A stretch of DNA of 64,000 nucleotides from an uncultured Clostridia bacterium (GTDB lineage Bacteria > Bacillota > Clostridia > Lachnospirales > Cellulosilyticaceae). Position 1 is the first letter of the stretch; each line of letters opens with the position of its first letter. The stretch covers positions 1 through 64,000 of the forward strand of contig CALJNR010000006.1 in NCBI GenBank assembly GCA_937981575.1. Reading direction: 5' to 3'. The position numbers were made by a program, and so were the translations under genes. Of the stretch, positions 25,801 through 34,949 are shown piece after piece. The notes below the pieces were generated by a model. It saw nothing but the letters and a program-made list of their open reading frames with translations, was not told where the DNA came from and did no database searches.

Positions 25801-27426
25801 GTGAAGAAAATACTTTCTTTTGTGCTGGGAATTTGTCTTATGCTAAGTATGATGCCTGCTCATATTTTTGCAAGCACGCCGCCGCAGGATATCAGGGCTG
25901 TATGGCTCACTACAGTTTTTAATATAGACTATCCAAGTACTAAAAATAACATAACGGCTCAAAAAGAGGAATTCATTAAGAAAATAGATGAACTAAAGGC
26001 TGTTGGACTTAATACAGTAGTTGTTCAGGTAAGACCTAAAGCAGATGCACTGTATAAATCATCTATCAATCCTTGGTCAGATGTTTTGACAGGCAAACAG
26101 GGACAAGATCCAGGATATGACCCTATGGCTTTTATGATTGAGGAAGCCCATAAAAGGGGAATGGCATTTCATGCCTGGCTTAATCCGTATAGGGTGACAA
26201 CTCAAGGAACAGATGTTAATACACTAGCTTTAGATCATCCAGCAAGAAAAAATCCAAGTATGGTTTTTAGCTATAACAATGCGCTCTACTATAATCCAGA
26301 ATCTGCGGAGGTTAAAAAGCATATTGTGGATACGGTTGTAGAAATCGTTAAAAATTATAAGGTGGATGGGATACATTTTGATGACTACTTTTATCCTTCT
26401 AACTATCCGCTGCCTCAAGGAGAAGGTAAGGATGGCGTGGTTGCAAACAGCAGAAGGACTCATGTTAATGATATGGTAGAACAAGTTGGTGCAGCAGTTA
26501 AACGTACCAATAAACAAGTGCTATTTGGTATCAGTCCGGTAGGAATATGGAAAAATAGAACATCTGACAGTACAGGTTCTAGTACAGGAGGCTATGAATC
26601 GTATTACGGAGTAGCGGGAGATACAAGAACTTGGATTAAAAACGAGTGGATTGATTATGTTGTTCCGCAGATCTACTGGGAAACAGGACATAAGTTGGCG
26701 GATTATGAGACTTTAGTCAGCTGGTGGTCAAATGAAGTTCGAGGAACAAAAGTAAAACTGTACATAGGACACGGTATTTATCGTGATGTGGTGGCAACGC
26801 AGATTGATACGCAGCTCTTAATTAACCAAAAGTATCCAGAAGTCCGTGGAAGCTTTTATTTTAGCACAAAAGATCTGCTCGCAAACAGACAAGGCTGCAG
26901 AGAAAAGATTAAAGCTTTTAATGAATCATCACCGCTTCAGGCAGGAGTTCCTTCGAATCCTTCGGTATCACAGCCAAGCGTTCCAACTGGACAGAATCTA
27001 TCAGGCAGCACAGGGACGGTTACAGCGAGTCCGCTTAATATAAGAAGCGGTGCAGGAACGCAGCATGTGATTGTAGCAAAAGCTGCCAAAGGATCAAAAG
27101 TCACTATTTTAAATACAGCGTCTGGCTGGCATCAAGTAAGATTAGCTAGTGGACAAGTTGGCTGGGCTAGTGCCCAATTCGTTCGTATAGATGCAGCAGT
27201 AAGCAGTGCGCCAAAGGCAAATGCAGCACCAACTCGTACAATAACAGGAACAGCTAAAGTAAATGCGCTCAATGTGCGCAGCGGCGCTGGAACGAGCCAT
27301 GCTTCAATAGCTAAAATAAATAAAGGAACTAAGGTGACCATTCTTGAAAGCAAATCCGGATGGTACAAAGTAAGACTTTCAAACGGAAAAGTAGGCTGGA
27401 TTCTTCAAAGCTTAATTAGTGTATAA
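25801..27426 (+). CDS. Secreted GHL10 (DUF187) glycoside-hydrolase-like protein with two SH3b domains
   Basis: A 541-residue exported protein. After the signal peptide (KILSFVLGICLMLSMMPAHIFA) comes a GHL10/DUF187 TIM-barrel domain, about residues 25-370: RAVWLTTVFNIDYPS, TVVVQVRPKADALY, FHAWLNPYRVT, GIHFDDYFYPS, WIDYVVPQIYWE. Two bacterial SH3 (SH3_3) repeats follow (ASPLNIRSGAGTQHVIVAKA, VNALNVRSGAGTSHASIAKI), which typically bind peptidoglycan. GHL10 members are thought to act on cell-wall or surface glycans. GTG 25801 follows AAAGGAGGA. Ends in a long terminator. Confidence 0.88.
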   Translation: MKKILSFVLGICLMLSMMPAHIFASTPPQDIRAVWLTTVFNIDYPSTKNNITAQKEEFIKKIDELKAVGLNTVVVQVRPKADALYKSSINPWSDVLTGKQGQDPGYDPMAFMIEEAHKRGMAFHAWLNPYRVTTQGTDVNTLALDHPARKNPSMVFSYNNALYYNPESAEVKKHIVDTVVEIVKNYKVDGIHFDDYFYPSNYPLPQGEGKDGVVANSRRTHVNDMVEQVGAAVKRTNKQVLFGISPVGIWKNRTSDSTGSSTGGYESYYGVAGDTRTWIKNEWIDYVVPQIYWETGHKLADYETLVSWWSNEVRGTKVKLYIGHGIYRDVVATQIDTQLLINQKYPEVRGSFYFSTKDLLANRQGCREKIKAFNESSPLQAGVPSNPSVSQPSVPTGQNLSGSTGTVTASPLNIRSGAGTQHVIVAKAAKGSKVTILNTASGWHQVRLASGQVGWASAQFVRIDAAVSSAPKANAAPTRTITGTAKVNALNVRSGAGTSHASIAKINKGTKVTILESKSGWYKVRLSNGKVGWILQSLISV

Positions 27427-27452
27427 ATATCGTTTAACCTAAATAAATCTTT

Positions 27453-27503
27453 AATAAGTCTCAAAGCAGCTCTTAGGAGAGAGCTCTTTTGAGACTTATT
27501 TTC
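27453..27503. terminator. Nested intrinsic terminator
   Basis: Outer arms AATAAGTCTCAAA and TTTGAGACTTATT enclose an inner AGCTCT/AGAGCT stem, and T residues follow. It lies 26 nt behind the GHL10 gene. Confidence 0.9.
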
Positions 27504-27736
27504 TGTTGTAGACATTTTATCATTTAGCAATAAGGTGGTTTATGAATCAGAGCTGTTCTTTATTTAATAGTGTAGGTTGACTTTTTAGATAAAAGAGAAT
27601 ATACTAATAACAAGTAATAATTATTATTAGTTGATAACTCGTATCTTGTTGATTGGATCGAGATTAAACATTCATTCAGCATATTCATCCAGATATAGTA
27701 CATAATAGTAAGAAGTAACGAGAGGAGGAAGTGGTT
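27504..27736. other. Upstream region of D-lactate dehydrogenase
   Basis: No gene is seen. ACTAATAA (27603-27610) and TTATTAGT (27624-27631) are perfect 8-nt half-sites with a 13-nt AT-only centre, a possible operator or AT-rich structural element. No clear Rex-type TTGTGA site was found. Confidence 0.35.
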
Positions 27737-28768
27737 ATGAAAATAGCTTTTTTTGATACAAAACCTTATGATCAGGAATCGTTTGATATTTTAAATAAAG
27801 AATACGGTTTTGAAATAGATTATTTTGAATCAAGGTTGAAAAAATCTAGTGTTTCTGTGACAAAAGGATATGATGTAGTTTGTATTTTTGTAAGAGACGA
27901 TGTAAATAACGAAGTAGTCAATCAGTTGGCGGAAAATGGTGTCAAGCTTATTGCATTAAGATGTGCGGGATATAATAATGTGAATTTTGAAGCAGCTCAA
28001 AACAAAGTCCAAGTCGTAAGAGTGCCTGCCTATTCGCCTTATGCGGTAGCGGAATTTTGTGTTGGACTTATGATGGCGCTGAATCGTAAAATCCATAAAG
28101 CCTATACAAGAACCCGGGAGGCCAACTTTGCACTTAATGGATTAACAGGTTTTGATATACACGGCAAAACTGTAGGAATCATTGGAACAGGGAAAATTGC
28201 AAAAATTTTTATTAAGATTTTAAAAGGTTTTGGAACTAAGATTATTGCTTATGACATTTATCCGGACGAAGAAGCTGCAAAAGAGCTGGATTACCAGTAC
28301 GTAGATTTAGATACGCTTTACAAAACGTCTGATATTATTTCACTTCATTGCCCGCTGACAAAAGAGACTTATCATCTTATCGATGATAAAAGTATTCATA
28401 AAATGAAAGATGGGGTTATGCTTTTAAATACAGGCAGGGGTAAACTTATTGATACCACTGCTCTCGTTGAAGGGCTAAAAAGTGGCAAGATAGGTTCTGC
28501 AGGACTAGATGTTTATGAAGAAGAAGAGGCCTATTTTTATGAAGACTTTTCAACAAAAGGTATAGATGACGATACGCTGTCAAGACTTATTATGTTTCCT
28601 AATGTATTAGTAACTTCTCACCAGGCATTCCTTACGAAAGAGGCACTTCATAACATAGCTGAAACGACTTTGGAAAGTATTGATCAGCTTGCAAAAGGAG
28701 AGAAGCTTACACATGAAATTGCTTACATCTGTGATGAAAGTGGATGTGAAGTAAAAGATGTAGAATAA
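27737..28768 (+). CDS. ldhA: D-lactate dehydrogenase (2-hydroxyacid dehydrogenase)
   Basis: A 343-residue NAD-dependent enzyme that reduces pyruvate to D-lactate, a fermentation end step. The NAD-binding loop is GIIGTGKIAKIF, followed by the acidic residue in IIAYDIYP. The catalytic set is visible: Arg in NTGRGKLIDT, Glu in GLDVYEEEE and His in TSHQAF. LRCAGYNNVNFEAA and EEEAYFYEDFS are diagnostic of the D-LDH/LdhA subgroup rather than phosphoglycerate dehydrogenase. ATG 27737 has AGGAGG 8 nt upstream; the GTG two codons earlier is too close. Monocistronic. Confidence 0.92.
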   Translation: MKIAFFDTKPYDQESFDILNKEYGFEIDYFESRLKKSSVSVTKGYDVVCIFVRDDVNNEVVNQLAENGVKLIALRCAGYNNVNFEAAQNKVQVVRVPAYSPYAVAEFCVGLMMALNRKIHKAYTRTREANFALNGLTGFDIHGKTVGIIGTGKIAKIFIKILKGFGTKIIAYDIYPDEEAAKELDYQYVDLDTLYKTSDIISLHCPLTKETYHLIDDKSIHKMKDGVMLLNTGRGKLIDTTALVEGLKSGKIGSAGLDVYEEEEAYFYEDFSTKGIDDDTLSRLIMFPNVLVTSHQAFLTKEALHNIAETTLESIDQLAKGEKLTHEIAYICDESGCEVKDVE

Positions 28769-28989
28769 GAAGTTATTTGGAGCGGGCTCAGGCCTGATTT
28801 AACCAGCTGTTTAAGGATGCCAGAAGCGCATAAGATGATGTGGATTATACTTAGAGCTATACTAAATTTCCGCATTAGAAATAAATAGTATAAAAAAGAG
28901 TTGAATTTATACAGATTAGACGTATAATCAATTAGAGTGGTGTAAAAATAATTTTATGCATCAAACTATTTATTCATGTGAGGACTACT

Positions 28990-30396
28990 ATGGATTCTAT
29001 TAAATATTACTTATACTTTTTACTAGGTAAACTTAGACACCAATACTTTATGCAACTTCCTGAAAATGATGAGGAATATAAAAGCAGCCGTATCTGGTTT
29101 ATTGTTGACGGAGCCACAGCTGTTACGATAGGGGCCCTTATTGGAGGAGCCTTTTTGGCAGCACTTCTTAGAGCCCTTGGGATTAGTGATTCATTAAATG
29201 GTATCATATCAGCTATTCCGTCATTGGCCTGTATTATGCAGCTTTTAGGACTTGAGCTTGCCAAGAGGATGCGTAAAATTAAGCTTTTTGTATGTGTTTT
29301 TGCTATTATACATAGGCTTTTATTTGCTTTTCTTTTCTTTATCCCTTTCCTGCCGATAGGGTTGGCTTTTAAAGTTGTTCTATGTATTATCATTTTTTTA
29401 CTAGGTCATGTACTTGGGCAGCTAATAGCACCGGTGGCTGGCAACTGGATTTCAAGTCTGGTGCCGGAGGATATAAGAGGAAAATATTTTGCCAATAGAG
29501 ACGGTATAATGGTTTTCGTTTCAGTTGTTATTTCTTTGGGGGCGGGACAAGCATTTGACAAACTTAAAATGTGGAATGCTCCGGATCTCAAGTTTCTTTT
29601 TATAAGTCTTCTTATTTTAGTAATGGCAATTATTAACTTCATAGCACTAAGTATTGTTAAGGAACCTAAGTATTCTTTCTGTTCTAAGGATCACAAAGAA
29701 ATGCATGGGTCTTTGGTGAAAAAAAGGATGCACCCGGCTGATTGTATGTGTCAGGAAGATTTCAAGAGTACTTTTAAAAAGGTTGTTTCAAATAAGCCTT
29801 TTAGGACTTCAATTATCCTTACGGTTTTATGGCAGTCTGCTTTTTTCTTTTCCACACCGTATTTCGGTATTTATCAAATTTCTGATCTTGGTTTAAGCTA
29901 TACATATATTATGATTATGGGATTTGTAGGCAGCATGATTAGAATTATACTCACGCCAATAGGTGGGAAAATAGCAGATAAAAAATCATGGGCACTTGTT
30001 CTAGAAGTTTCGCTTTTGATTATGGGTATCGCTTTTGTCATCAACGGATTTACGGTGCCATCTAATGCTCATATTATGTTTGCTGTGTTTTCAGTTCTGA
30101 CAGGGATTGCCTGGGCTGGAATTGCACCGGGTATTTTTGCTATTCAGCTGGATCTGGCACCAGATGGAGATAAGACCGCTTATCTTGGTATTAATGCGGC
30201 TATTATGGGAGTATGCGGATTTATCAGCTCGCTTGTAGGTGGATATATACTGCATCTCGTTATAGAGATGAATAATCAAATAATGGGATATACTATATTT
30301 GGACAGCAGCTTCTTTCGGTAGGCTCTGGAATTTTGTTTTTGATACTTACACTCTATATTAGATATAGAATAAAAGCGCGGCTTGGTGCCTCCTAG
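28990..30396 (+). CDS. MFS transporter
   Basis: A 468-residue polytopic membrane protein with about 12 helices and the central cytoplasmic loop (around 230-265, KEMHGSLVKKRMHPADCMC) expected for the major facilitator superfamily. The motif region GGKIADKKSW in the second half corresponds to the MFS loop-8/9 signature (G-x-x-x-D-K/R). WISSLVPEDIRGKYFANRDGI is typical of a group of uncharacterised clostridial MFS proteins. The transported compound is unknown. ATG 28990 follows GTGAGG; GTG 28978 is an alternative. Confidence 0.85.
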   Translation: MDSIKYYLYFLLGKLRHQYFMQLPENDEEYKSSRIWFIVDGATAVTIGALIGGAFLAALLRALGISDSLNGIISAIPSLACIMQLLGLELAKRMRKIKLFVCVFAIIHRLLFAFLFFIPFLPIGLAFKVVLCIIIFLLGHVLGQLIAPVAGNWISSLVPEDIRGKYFANRDGIMVFVSVVISLGAGQAFDKLKMWNAPDLKFLFISLLILVMAIINFIALSIVKEPKYSFCSKDHKEMHGSLVKKRMHPADCMCQEDFKSTFKKVVSNKPFRTSIILTVLWQSAFFFSTPYFGIYQISDLGLSYTYIMIMGFVGSMIRIILTPIGGKIADKKSWALVLEVSLLIMGIAFVINGFTVPSNAHIMFAVFSVLTGIAWAGIAPGIFAIQLDLAPDGDKTAYLGINAAIMGVCGFISSLVGGYILHLVIEMNNQIMGYTIFGQQLLSVGSGILFLILTLYIRYRIKARLGAS

Positions 30397-30538
30397 AAAA
30401 AGGCAGGATTTATCTTTTTGGGTATGCAGCAGGCAGCAGAACATTTATGGTATTTATTTAATACTATGAAAGTATAATAGTCATTTTACGAGTCATTATA
30501 TAAAGAGAGATGATGCATGATGACACGGAGGTGAAAAT

Positions 30539-31270
30539 ATGAACAATATTGCGGCGTTTTTTGACATTGATGGGACAATTTATCGAGAAGGACTTATAAC
30601 AGAAGTTTTCAAAAAAATGGTTAAATATGATTTAATAGATGCAAGCAAGTGGGATAGTGAAGTGCGCCCTGCTTTTATAAGCTGGGATAAAAGAATAGGA
30701 GATTATGACACCTATCTGCTTAAAATGGTAGATGTTTATTCAGAGGCAGTACGAGGAATCAATCCTTTTCATATGGAGTACGTAGCTAAACGAGTCATTG
30801 AGCAAAAGGGAGAGCGGGTTTATACCTTTTCAAGGGAACGCATCAACTGGCATAAAAAAGAAGGACATAAAGTTATTGCTATATCAGGATCCCCGATTGA
30901 ACTGGTACGAGAAGTATCAAAAAAGTATGGGATGGATGACTATCGAGGCACTGTTTATGAAAAGAATGAGGATGGGAGCTATAGCGGAGAGATTACACCC
31001 ATGTGGGATGCAAAAAGTAAAAAGAAGGCTATTTTAGAAATAGCTGATGCCTATCAGCTGGACCTTGTAAAGTGTTTTGCTTATGGTGATACTTCAGGAG
31101 ATCTTACGATGCTCAATATGGTGGGTTATCCTTTTGCGATCAATCCTACAAAAGAGCTTATTACGAGAATAAGCGAAGATGATACGCTTAGAAAAAAGGT
31201 GAATATTGTAGTAGAAAGAAAAGATGTTATCTATAAATTAAATATTGAAGGGCTGGATTACTATAGATAA
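30539..31270 (+). CDS. HAD-IB family phosphatase (SerB-like)
   Basis: A 243-residue haloacid-dehalogenase phosphatase. Motif I is FFDIDGTIYREG (nucleophile Asp in DxDGT), motif II AISGSPIEL, motif III Lys in SKKKAI, and motif IV AYGDTSGDLTML. This is the HAD-IB group that includes phosphoserine phosphatase and its relatives; the substrate here is not certain. The start has CGGAGGTGA upstream. The 3' end of the coding sequence is itself part of the terminator stem. Confidence 0.88.
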   Translation: MNNIAAFFDIDGTIYREGLITEVFKKMVKYDLIDASKWDSEVRPAFISWDKRIGDYDTYLLKMVDVYSEAVRGINPFHMEYVAKRVIEQKGERVYTFSRERINWHKKEGHKVIAISGSPIELVREVSKKYGMDDYRGTVYEKNEDGSYSGEITPMWDAKSKKKAILEIADAYQLDLVKCFAYGDTSGDLTMLNMVGYPFAINPTKELITRISEDDTLRKKVNIVVERKDVIYKLNIEGLDYYR

Positions 31271-31280
31271 TCCAGCCTTT
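31251..31280 (+). terminator. Intrinsic terminator overlapping the HAD gene stop codon
   Basis: GGCTGGATTA and TAATCCAGCC pair around CTATAGA, followed by TTTT. The left arm encodes the last residues of the HAD protein and the stop codon lies in the right arm. Confidence 0.9.
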
Positions 31281-31371
31281 TGTCATGAGGTAGGAAAGCA
31301 ATGAAAAATCCTATCAAGTTTCCATAAAATAAATTTCTTAGTAAATATATTAAAAAAGTAGGAATTAACTA

Positions 31372-31400
31372 TTGACATTTAAAAAAAATATAAGTATACT
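31372..31400 (+). promoter_or_regulatory. Sigma-A promoter of the metNIQ operon
   Basis: TTGACA (31372-31377), a 17-nt spacer and TATACT (31395-31400). It lies 30 nt before the SAM riboswitch. Confidence 0.9.
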
Positions 31401-31429
31401 TGGAATCAGCTAATAACTTAATAGATGAT

Positions 31430-31569
31430 CTTATCAAGAGAGATGGAGGGACTTGGCCCGGTGATATCTCAGCAACCTCATTTTCATGTAAGGTGCTAAT
31501 TCCAGCAGAATTTTATTTCTGAAAGATAAGGGCAGGATGATACTTAGTATAAAAGTGCCCCTTTTTATC
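31430..31569 (+). promoter_or_regulatory. SAM-I (S-box) riboswitch with terminator
   Basis: The S-box core is plain: CTTATCAAGAGAG at the P1/P2 5' side, GAGGGACTTGGCCCGGTGA, CAGCAACC, AAGGTGCTAATTCCAGCA and the closing GAAAGATAAG. The closing P1 strand pairs with the first CTTATC. Directly behind it, GGGCA (31530-31534) and TGCCC (31556-31560) form a terminator followed by CTTTTT. Bound S-adenosylmethionine should stabilise the aptamer and stop transcription before metN, so the transporter is made only when SAM is scarce. Confidence 0.96.
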
Positions 31570-31645
31570 TTTTAGAGATAATAAGGGGCTTAAATAATAT
31601 CAAGATTGTTAACATAAGTTAGCACTATTGAGGAGGGGGTAAAAT

Positions 31646-32671
31646 ATGAGCAGGCAGCTAGAAGAACCAATTATTGAATTTAAAGCTTTAGGAAAAACCT
31701 TTTCTTCTGCAAACGGAGAAGTGAAAGCTCTAAAAAATATCAATTTAAAAATTCATAAAGGTGATATTTTTGGCATTATTGGTATGAGCGGGGCAGGAAA
31801 AAGTACATTAGTCAGATGTATTAATTACCTTGAAAAACCTACTGAAGGAGAAATATGGTTTGATGGCAGAGAACTCGGATCGCTTAATGAAAAAGACTTA
31901 AGAAAAGTCAGACAGTCTATGGGTATGATTTTTCAGCAGTTCAATTTGTGGATGCAAAGAACTGCTGAAAGTAATATTTGTTTTCCACTTGAGATTGCAG
32001 GAGTAGATAAGAAAGAAGCTAAACTTCGGGCACAAGAACTGTTAAAGCTTGTAGGACTTGAAGATAAAGCAGGAGCTTACCCAGCGCAGCTCTCAGGAGG
32101 GCAGAAACAGCGTATTGCTATTGCAAGAGCATTGGCAACAAATCCTAAAGTGCTTTTATGTGATGAAGCAACTTCAGCGCTTGATCCCACTACAACAGAA
32201 TCTATTTTGAACCTTCTGAAGGATATTAACAAAAAGCTTGGGATTACGATAGTCATTATTACCCATGAAATGAATGTTGTAGAAAAAATCTGTTCTCATG
32301 TAGCCATCATTGATAAAAGTGAGATAGCAGAGGCAGGGAAAGTACATGATATTTTTACTCATCCGAAGACTCAGGCAGCCCAGAGGCTTGTTTATCCAAA
32401 TGACAATCGTATTAACCACCTAGTAGGCAAAAGGTGCTGCCGTATTGTATTTGATGGCAGTTCATCCTATGATCCAGTTGTTGCAAGTATGATTTTGGAG
32501 TGCAAAGTTCTTGTTAATATACTTTATGCAGATATGAAGGACATTGATGGTAAGGCATTTGGAGAATTGATCATTCAGCTGCCGGAGGATGAGAAAACTG
32601 CTGACAAGGTAATAGGCTATCTGCACTCAAAAAATTTGCAGGCAGAGGAGGTTAGCAATTATGTGGGATAA
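31646..32671 (+). CDS. metN: Methionine ABC transporter, ATP-binding subunit
   Basis: A 341-residue ATPase of the D/L-methionine importer. Walker A GMSGAGKST, Q loop MIFQQFNLW, signature LSGGQKQR, Walker B VLLCDEATSALDP and switch His in ITHEMNVV are all present. The C-terminal 90 residues (CRIVFDGSSSYDPVVASMIL onward) form the NIL/ACT-like domain that binds methionine and inhibits transport. First gene behind the SAM riboswitch; GAGGAGGGGG ribosome binding site. Confidence 0.96.
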   Translation: MSRQLEEPIIEFKALGKTFSSANGEVKALKNINLKIHKGDIFGIIGMSGAGKSTLVRCINYLEKPTEGEIWFDGRELGSLNEKDLRKVRQSMGMIFQQFNLWMQRTAESNICFPLEIAGVDKKEAKLRAQELLKLVGLEDKAGAYPAQLSGGQKQRIAIARALATNPKVLLCDEATSALDPTTTESILNLLKDINKKLGITIVIITHEMNVVEKICSHVAIIDKSEIAEAGKVHDIFTHPKTQAAQRLVYPNDNRINHLVGKRCCRIVFDGSSSYDPVVASMILECKVLVNILYADMKDIDGKAFGELIIQLPEDEKTADKVIGYLHSKNLQAEEVSNYVG

Positions 32672-32684
32672 TGCAGTTATTTAA
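32661..32684 (+). other. Seven-codon minicistron at the original metI start
   Basis: ATG 32661 has GAGGAGG (32645-32651) at proper distance and reads MWDNAVI, then TAA at 32682-32684, immediately followed by ATG 32685 of metI in the same frame. MetI proteins usually carry a few residues before the first helix, so the peptide looks like the original N-terminus cut off by a stop. It overlaps the end of metN. Confidence 0.6.
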
Positions 32685-33320
32685 ATGATTATTAAAGGCA
32701 TATTTGAAACGCTTTATATGACTTTGATGTCTACGCTTCTTGCCTATGTAATAGGATTACCTTTAGGGGTTATATTAGTAGTCACTGAAAAAGAAAGTAT
32801 ACTTCCGAATCTAGGGCTTAACAAAATACTTAATATTATTGTAAACCTTGCAAGATCAGTTCCTTTTCTTATTTTGCTTATTGCAGTGCTGCCAATTACA
32901 CGCTTTATTACAGGAACAACGATAGGATCAACGGCAACAGTTGTTCCACTGGTTATAGCCGCAGCACCTTTTATTGCAAGACTTGTTGAGTCATCAATTA
33001 AGGAAATTGATAAGGGAATTATTGAGGCAGCACTTTCGATGGGGGCAAGTCCTTTTCAAATTATTTATAAGGTAATGGTTCCGGAGGCGACACCTTCACT
33101 TATTGTTGGAGCAGCTATTGCTACAACTACCATATTAGGATATTCAGCAATGGCAGGAATCGTCGGAGGAGGCGGGCTTGGGACTATAGCCATTAACTAT
33201 GGTTACTATAGATATGAAAAAGGAATTATGATTGTAACAGTCATTCTGCTTATACTTATCGTACAGGTTTTACAAGAAGCAGGAATGCAAATTGCAAGGA
33301 AAAAAGATAAAAGGAAGTAG
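32685..33320 (+). CDS. metI: Methionine ABC transporter, permease
   Basis: A 211-residue permease with five to six helices. It starts MIIKGIFETLYMTLMSTLLAY and has the EAA loop EAALSMGASPFQIIYKVMVPEA that contacts MetN, plus GYSAMAGIVGGGGLG. ATG 32685 has no Shine-Dalgarno sequence of its own; the only good site belongs to the upstream ATG 32661, which is separated by one in-frame TAA. Translation must therefore depend on reinitiation at TAAATG or on readthrough. Otherwise the protein is intact and full length for the family. Confidence 0.92.
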   Translation: MIIKGIFETLYMTLMSTLLAYVIGLPLGVILVVTEKESILPNLGLNKILNIIVNLARSVPFLILLIAVLPITRFITGTTIGSTATVVPLVIAAAPFIARLVESSIKEIDKGIIEAALSMGASPFQIIYKVMVPEATPSLIVGAAIATTTILGYSAMAGIVGGGGLGTIAINYGYYRYEKGIMIVTVILLILIVQVLQEAGMQIARKKDKRK

Positions 33321-33472
33321 CATTTTTATACTATCATCCGAAGAGGAGTAAAGTGATTTTTATTTCTATTTAAAAGAATTGAGTTTTCATAGGCTCGGAG
33401 TATGCGATGAATTAGAAGTAGCAAATTAAAAGTAGTCAATAAAAAACAATAAATGATATGGAGGAAAATAAA

Positions 33473-34339
33473 ATGAAAAAATTATTAGCGGGATTAATTG
33501 TATCAACACTAACTCTTTCACTTTTTGCAGGCTGCGGGGCGAAACAGGATAATGGAACTATTGTAGGAAACGTACCAGCTGCGCAAAGTGGCAATGAAGA
33601 AAATAAAAGCAGCAAAATTATAGTTGGGGCGTCTGTTACGCCGCATGCTGAAATTTTAGAGCAGACTAAAGAAATTCTTAAAGAACAAGGATATGAGCTG
33701 GAAATTAGAGAGTTTACGGATTATATACAGCCAAACCTTACACTGGAGGGCAAAGAACTAGATGCGAATTATTTCCAGCATCAGCCTTATTTAGAGGACT
33801 TTAATGAGCAGAACAAAACAAACCTTGTATCAGTAGCTGCTGTTCACTATGAACCACTTGGCATCTATCCTGGAAAAACAAAATCTTTGGATGAACTTCA
33901 AGATGGAGCCACTATTGCAGTACCTAATGATACAACGAATGAAGCAAGGGCTCTTTTGCTCTTAGAAGCTATAGGCCTTATTAAAATCAATCCTGAAGCG
34001 GGATTAAAAGCAACGATTAATGATATTACTGAAAATCCTAGAAATATTAAAATAAAAGAGCTGGAGTCTGCGCAGCTTGCTCGTGCACTTCCAGATGTAG
34101 ATTTCGCTGTAATCAATGGTAACAATGCACTTCAGGCAGGGCTTAATGCAGCAACAGATGCACTTGCTAAAGAAGAACAGGATTCTCTTGCAGCTGCTAC
34201 TTTTGCTAATATCCTTGTAGTACGTAAGGGAGATGAAGGGCGTGAAGACATCAAAGCTTTAATTGAAGCTTTAAAAAGTGATAAAGTAAAAGCTTTCATT
34301 GAAGAAAAATATCAAGGAGCAGTTGTAGCTATTTTCTAA
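33473..34339 (+). CDS. metQ: Methionine-binding lipoprotein
   Basis: A 288-residue NlpA/MetQ substrate-binding protein. The lipobox LFAGC (Cys19) follows the signal peptide. Family blocks are IIVGASVTPHAEILEQ, YELEIREFTDYIQPNLTLEGKELDANYFQHQPYLEDF, TIAVPNDTTNEARALLLLE and VDFAVINGNNALQAGL. ATG 33473 has GGAGG 8 nt upstream, while ATG 33458 lies within that site. It is 150 nt behind metI and followed by a terminator. Confidence 0.95.
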   Translation: MKKLLAGLIVSTLTLSLFAGCGAKQDNGTIVGNVPAAQSGNEENKSSKIIVGASVTPHAEILEQTKEILKEQGYELEIREFTDYIQPNLTLEGKELDANYFQHQPYLEDFNEQNKTNLVSVAAVHYEPLGIYPGKTKSLDELQDGATIAVPNDTTNEARALLLLEAIGLIKINPEAGLKATINDITENPRNIKIKELESAQLARALPDVDFAVINGNNALQAGLNAATDALAKEEQDSLAAATFANILVVRKGDEGREDIKALIEALKSDKVKAFIEEKYQGAVVAIF

Positions 34340-34431
34340 TATATAAGATAAGAATAAACGAATCAAAGTTAATAGTAAGATTTGATCTTAGTCAGGGTTA
34401 AAGCATCTAAAGATACATTTGCATAAGATAG

Positions 34432-34473
34432 AAAAAGCTGATTTCTTATAAAAGAGATAAATCAGCTTTTTTT
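34432..34473. terminator. Intrinsic terminator of metNIQ
   Basis: AAAAAGCTGATTT and AAATCAGCTTTTT pair around a 14-nt loop and end in a T tract, about 95 nt behind metQ. Confidence 0.9.
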
Positions 34474-34592
34474 ATTTATATATTTAATAGATTATATGGC
34501 AAACAAATAAGTTATCAGAGTAATTAAAAAGTAATCGCGAAGCATTTTTAGATGAGAAGGTCGACCAAATAGTAATTATTCTCAATTTTATA

Positions 34593-34655
34593 TTGACAGA
34601 AGAAGGTAGTGTTGCTAAAATACTATTAGAGACAAAATATTGATAGTGATTATCA
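34593..34655 (+). promoter_or_regulatory. feoA promoter and Fur box
   Basis: TTGACA (34593-34598), 17-nt spacer, TAAAAT (34616-34621). TGATAGTGATTATCA at 34641-34655 differs by one base from the 7-1-7 Fur consensus TGATAATNATTATCA, and a further TGATAAGTATT at about 34660 suggests a second overlapping half. The box lies just behind the expected transcription start, fitting iron-dependent repression. Confidence 0.85.
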
Positions 34656-34692
34656 ATACTGATAAGTATTGAATGATAGAGGAGGAATGAAT

Positions 34693-34911
34693 ATGCCATT
34701 AACAATGTTAGCCCCGGGAAAAGAAGCGATTATAAATGTCTGTCGTGCAAAAGATTCCACCAAAAAGTTTTTAGAAGGACTTGGGATTATTCCAGGTACA
34801 TTTATATCAGTTGTATCAGAAATGAATGGGAATCTTATTGTAAATGTTAAAGGTTCAAGACTTGCCCTTAATAAAGGGGTAGCAGGACAGCTGATGGTTG
34901 AAATGTGTTAA
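34693..34911 (+). CDS. feoA: Ferrous iron transport protein A (first copy)
   Basis: A 72-residue SH3-fold FeoA protein, an accessory factor for FeoB. MLAPGKEAIINVCRAKDSTKKFLEGLGIIPGTFISVVS and GNLIVNVKGSRLALNKGVAGQLMV cover the domain. ATG 34693 fits AGGAGG 8 nt upstream; the two earlier ATGs are too close to or before that site. A second feoA follows. The stop codon is inside a perfect 12-bp palindrome. Confidence 0.9.
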   Translation: MPLTMLAPGKEAIINVCRAKDSTKKFLEGLGIIPGTFISVVSEMNGNLIVNVKGSRLALNKGVAGQLMVEMC

Positions 34912-34936
34912 TTTAAAACGACCAGTCGTTTTAAAT
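34911..34936. promoter_or_regulatory. Perfect palindrome between the two feoA genes
   Basis: ATTTAAAACGAC, a CA centre and GTCGTTTTAAAT. A 2-nt loop is too tight for a good RNA hairpin, so a dimeric protein-binding site (TetR-like in shape) or a cruciform-type element is more likely. It overlaps the feoA stop codon. Confidence 0.5.
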
Positions 34937-34949
34937 GAGAGAGGAGTAG

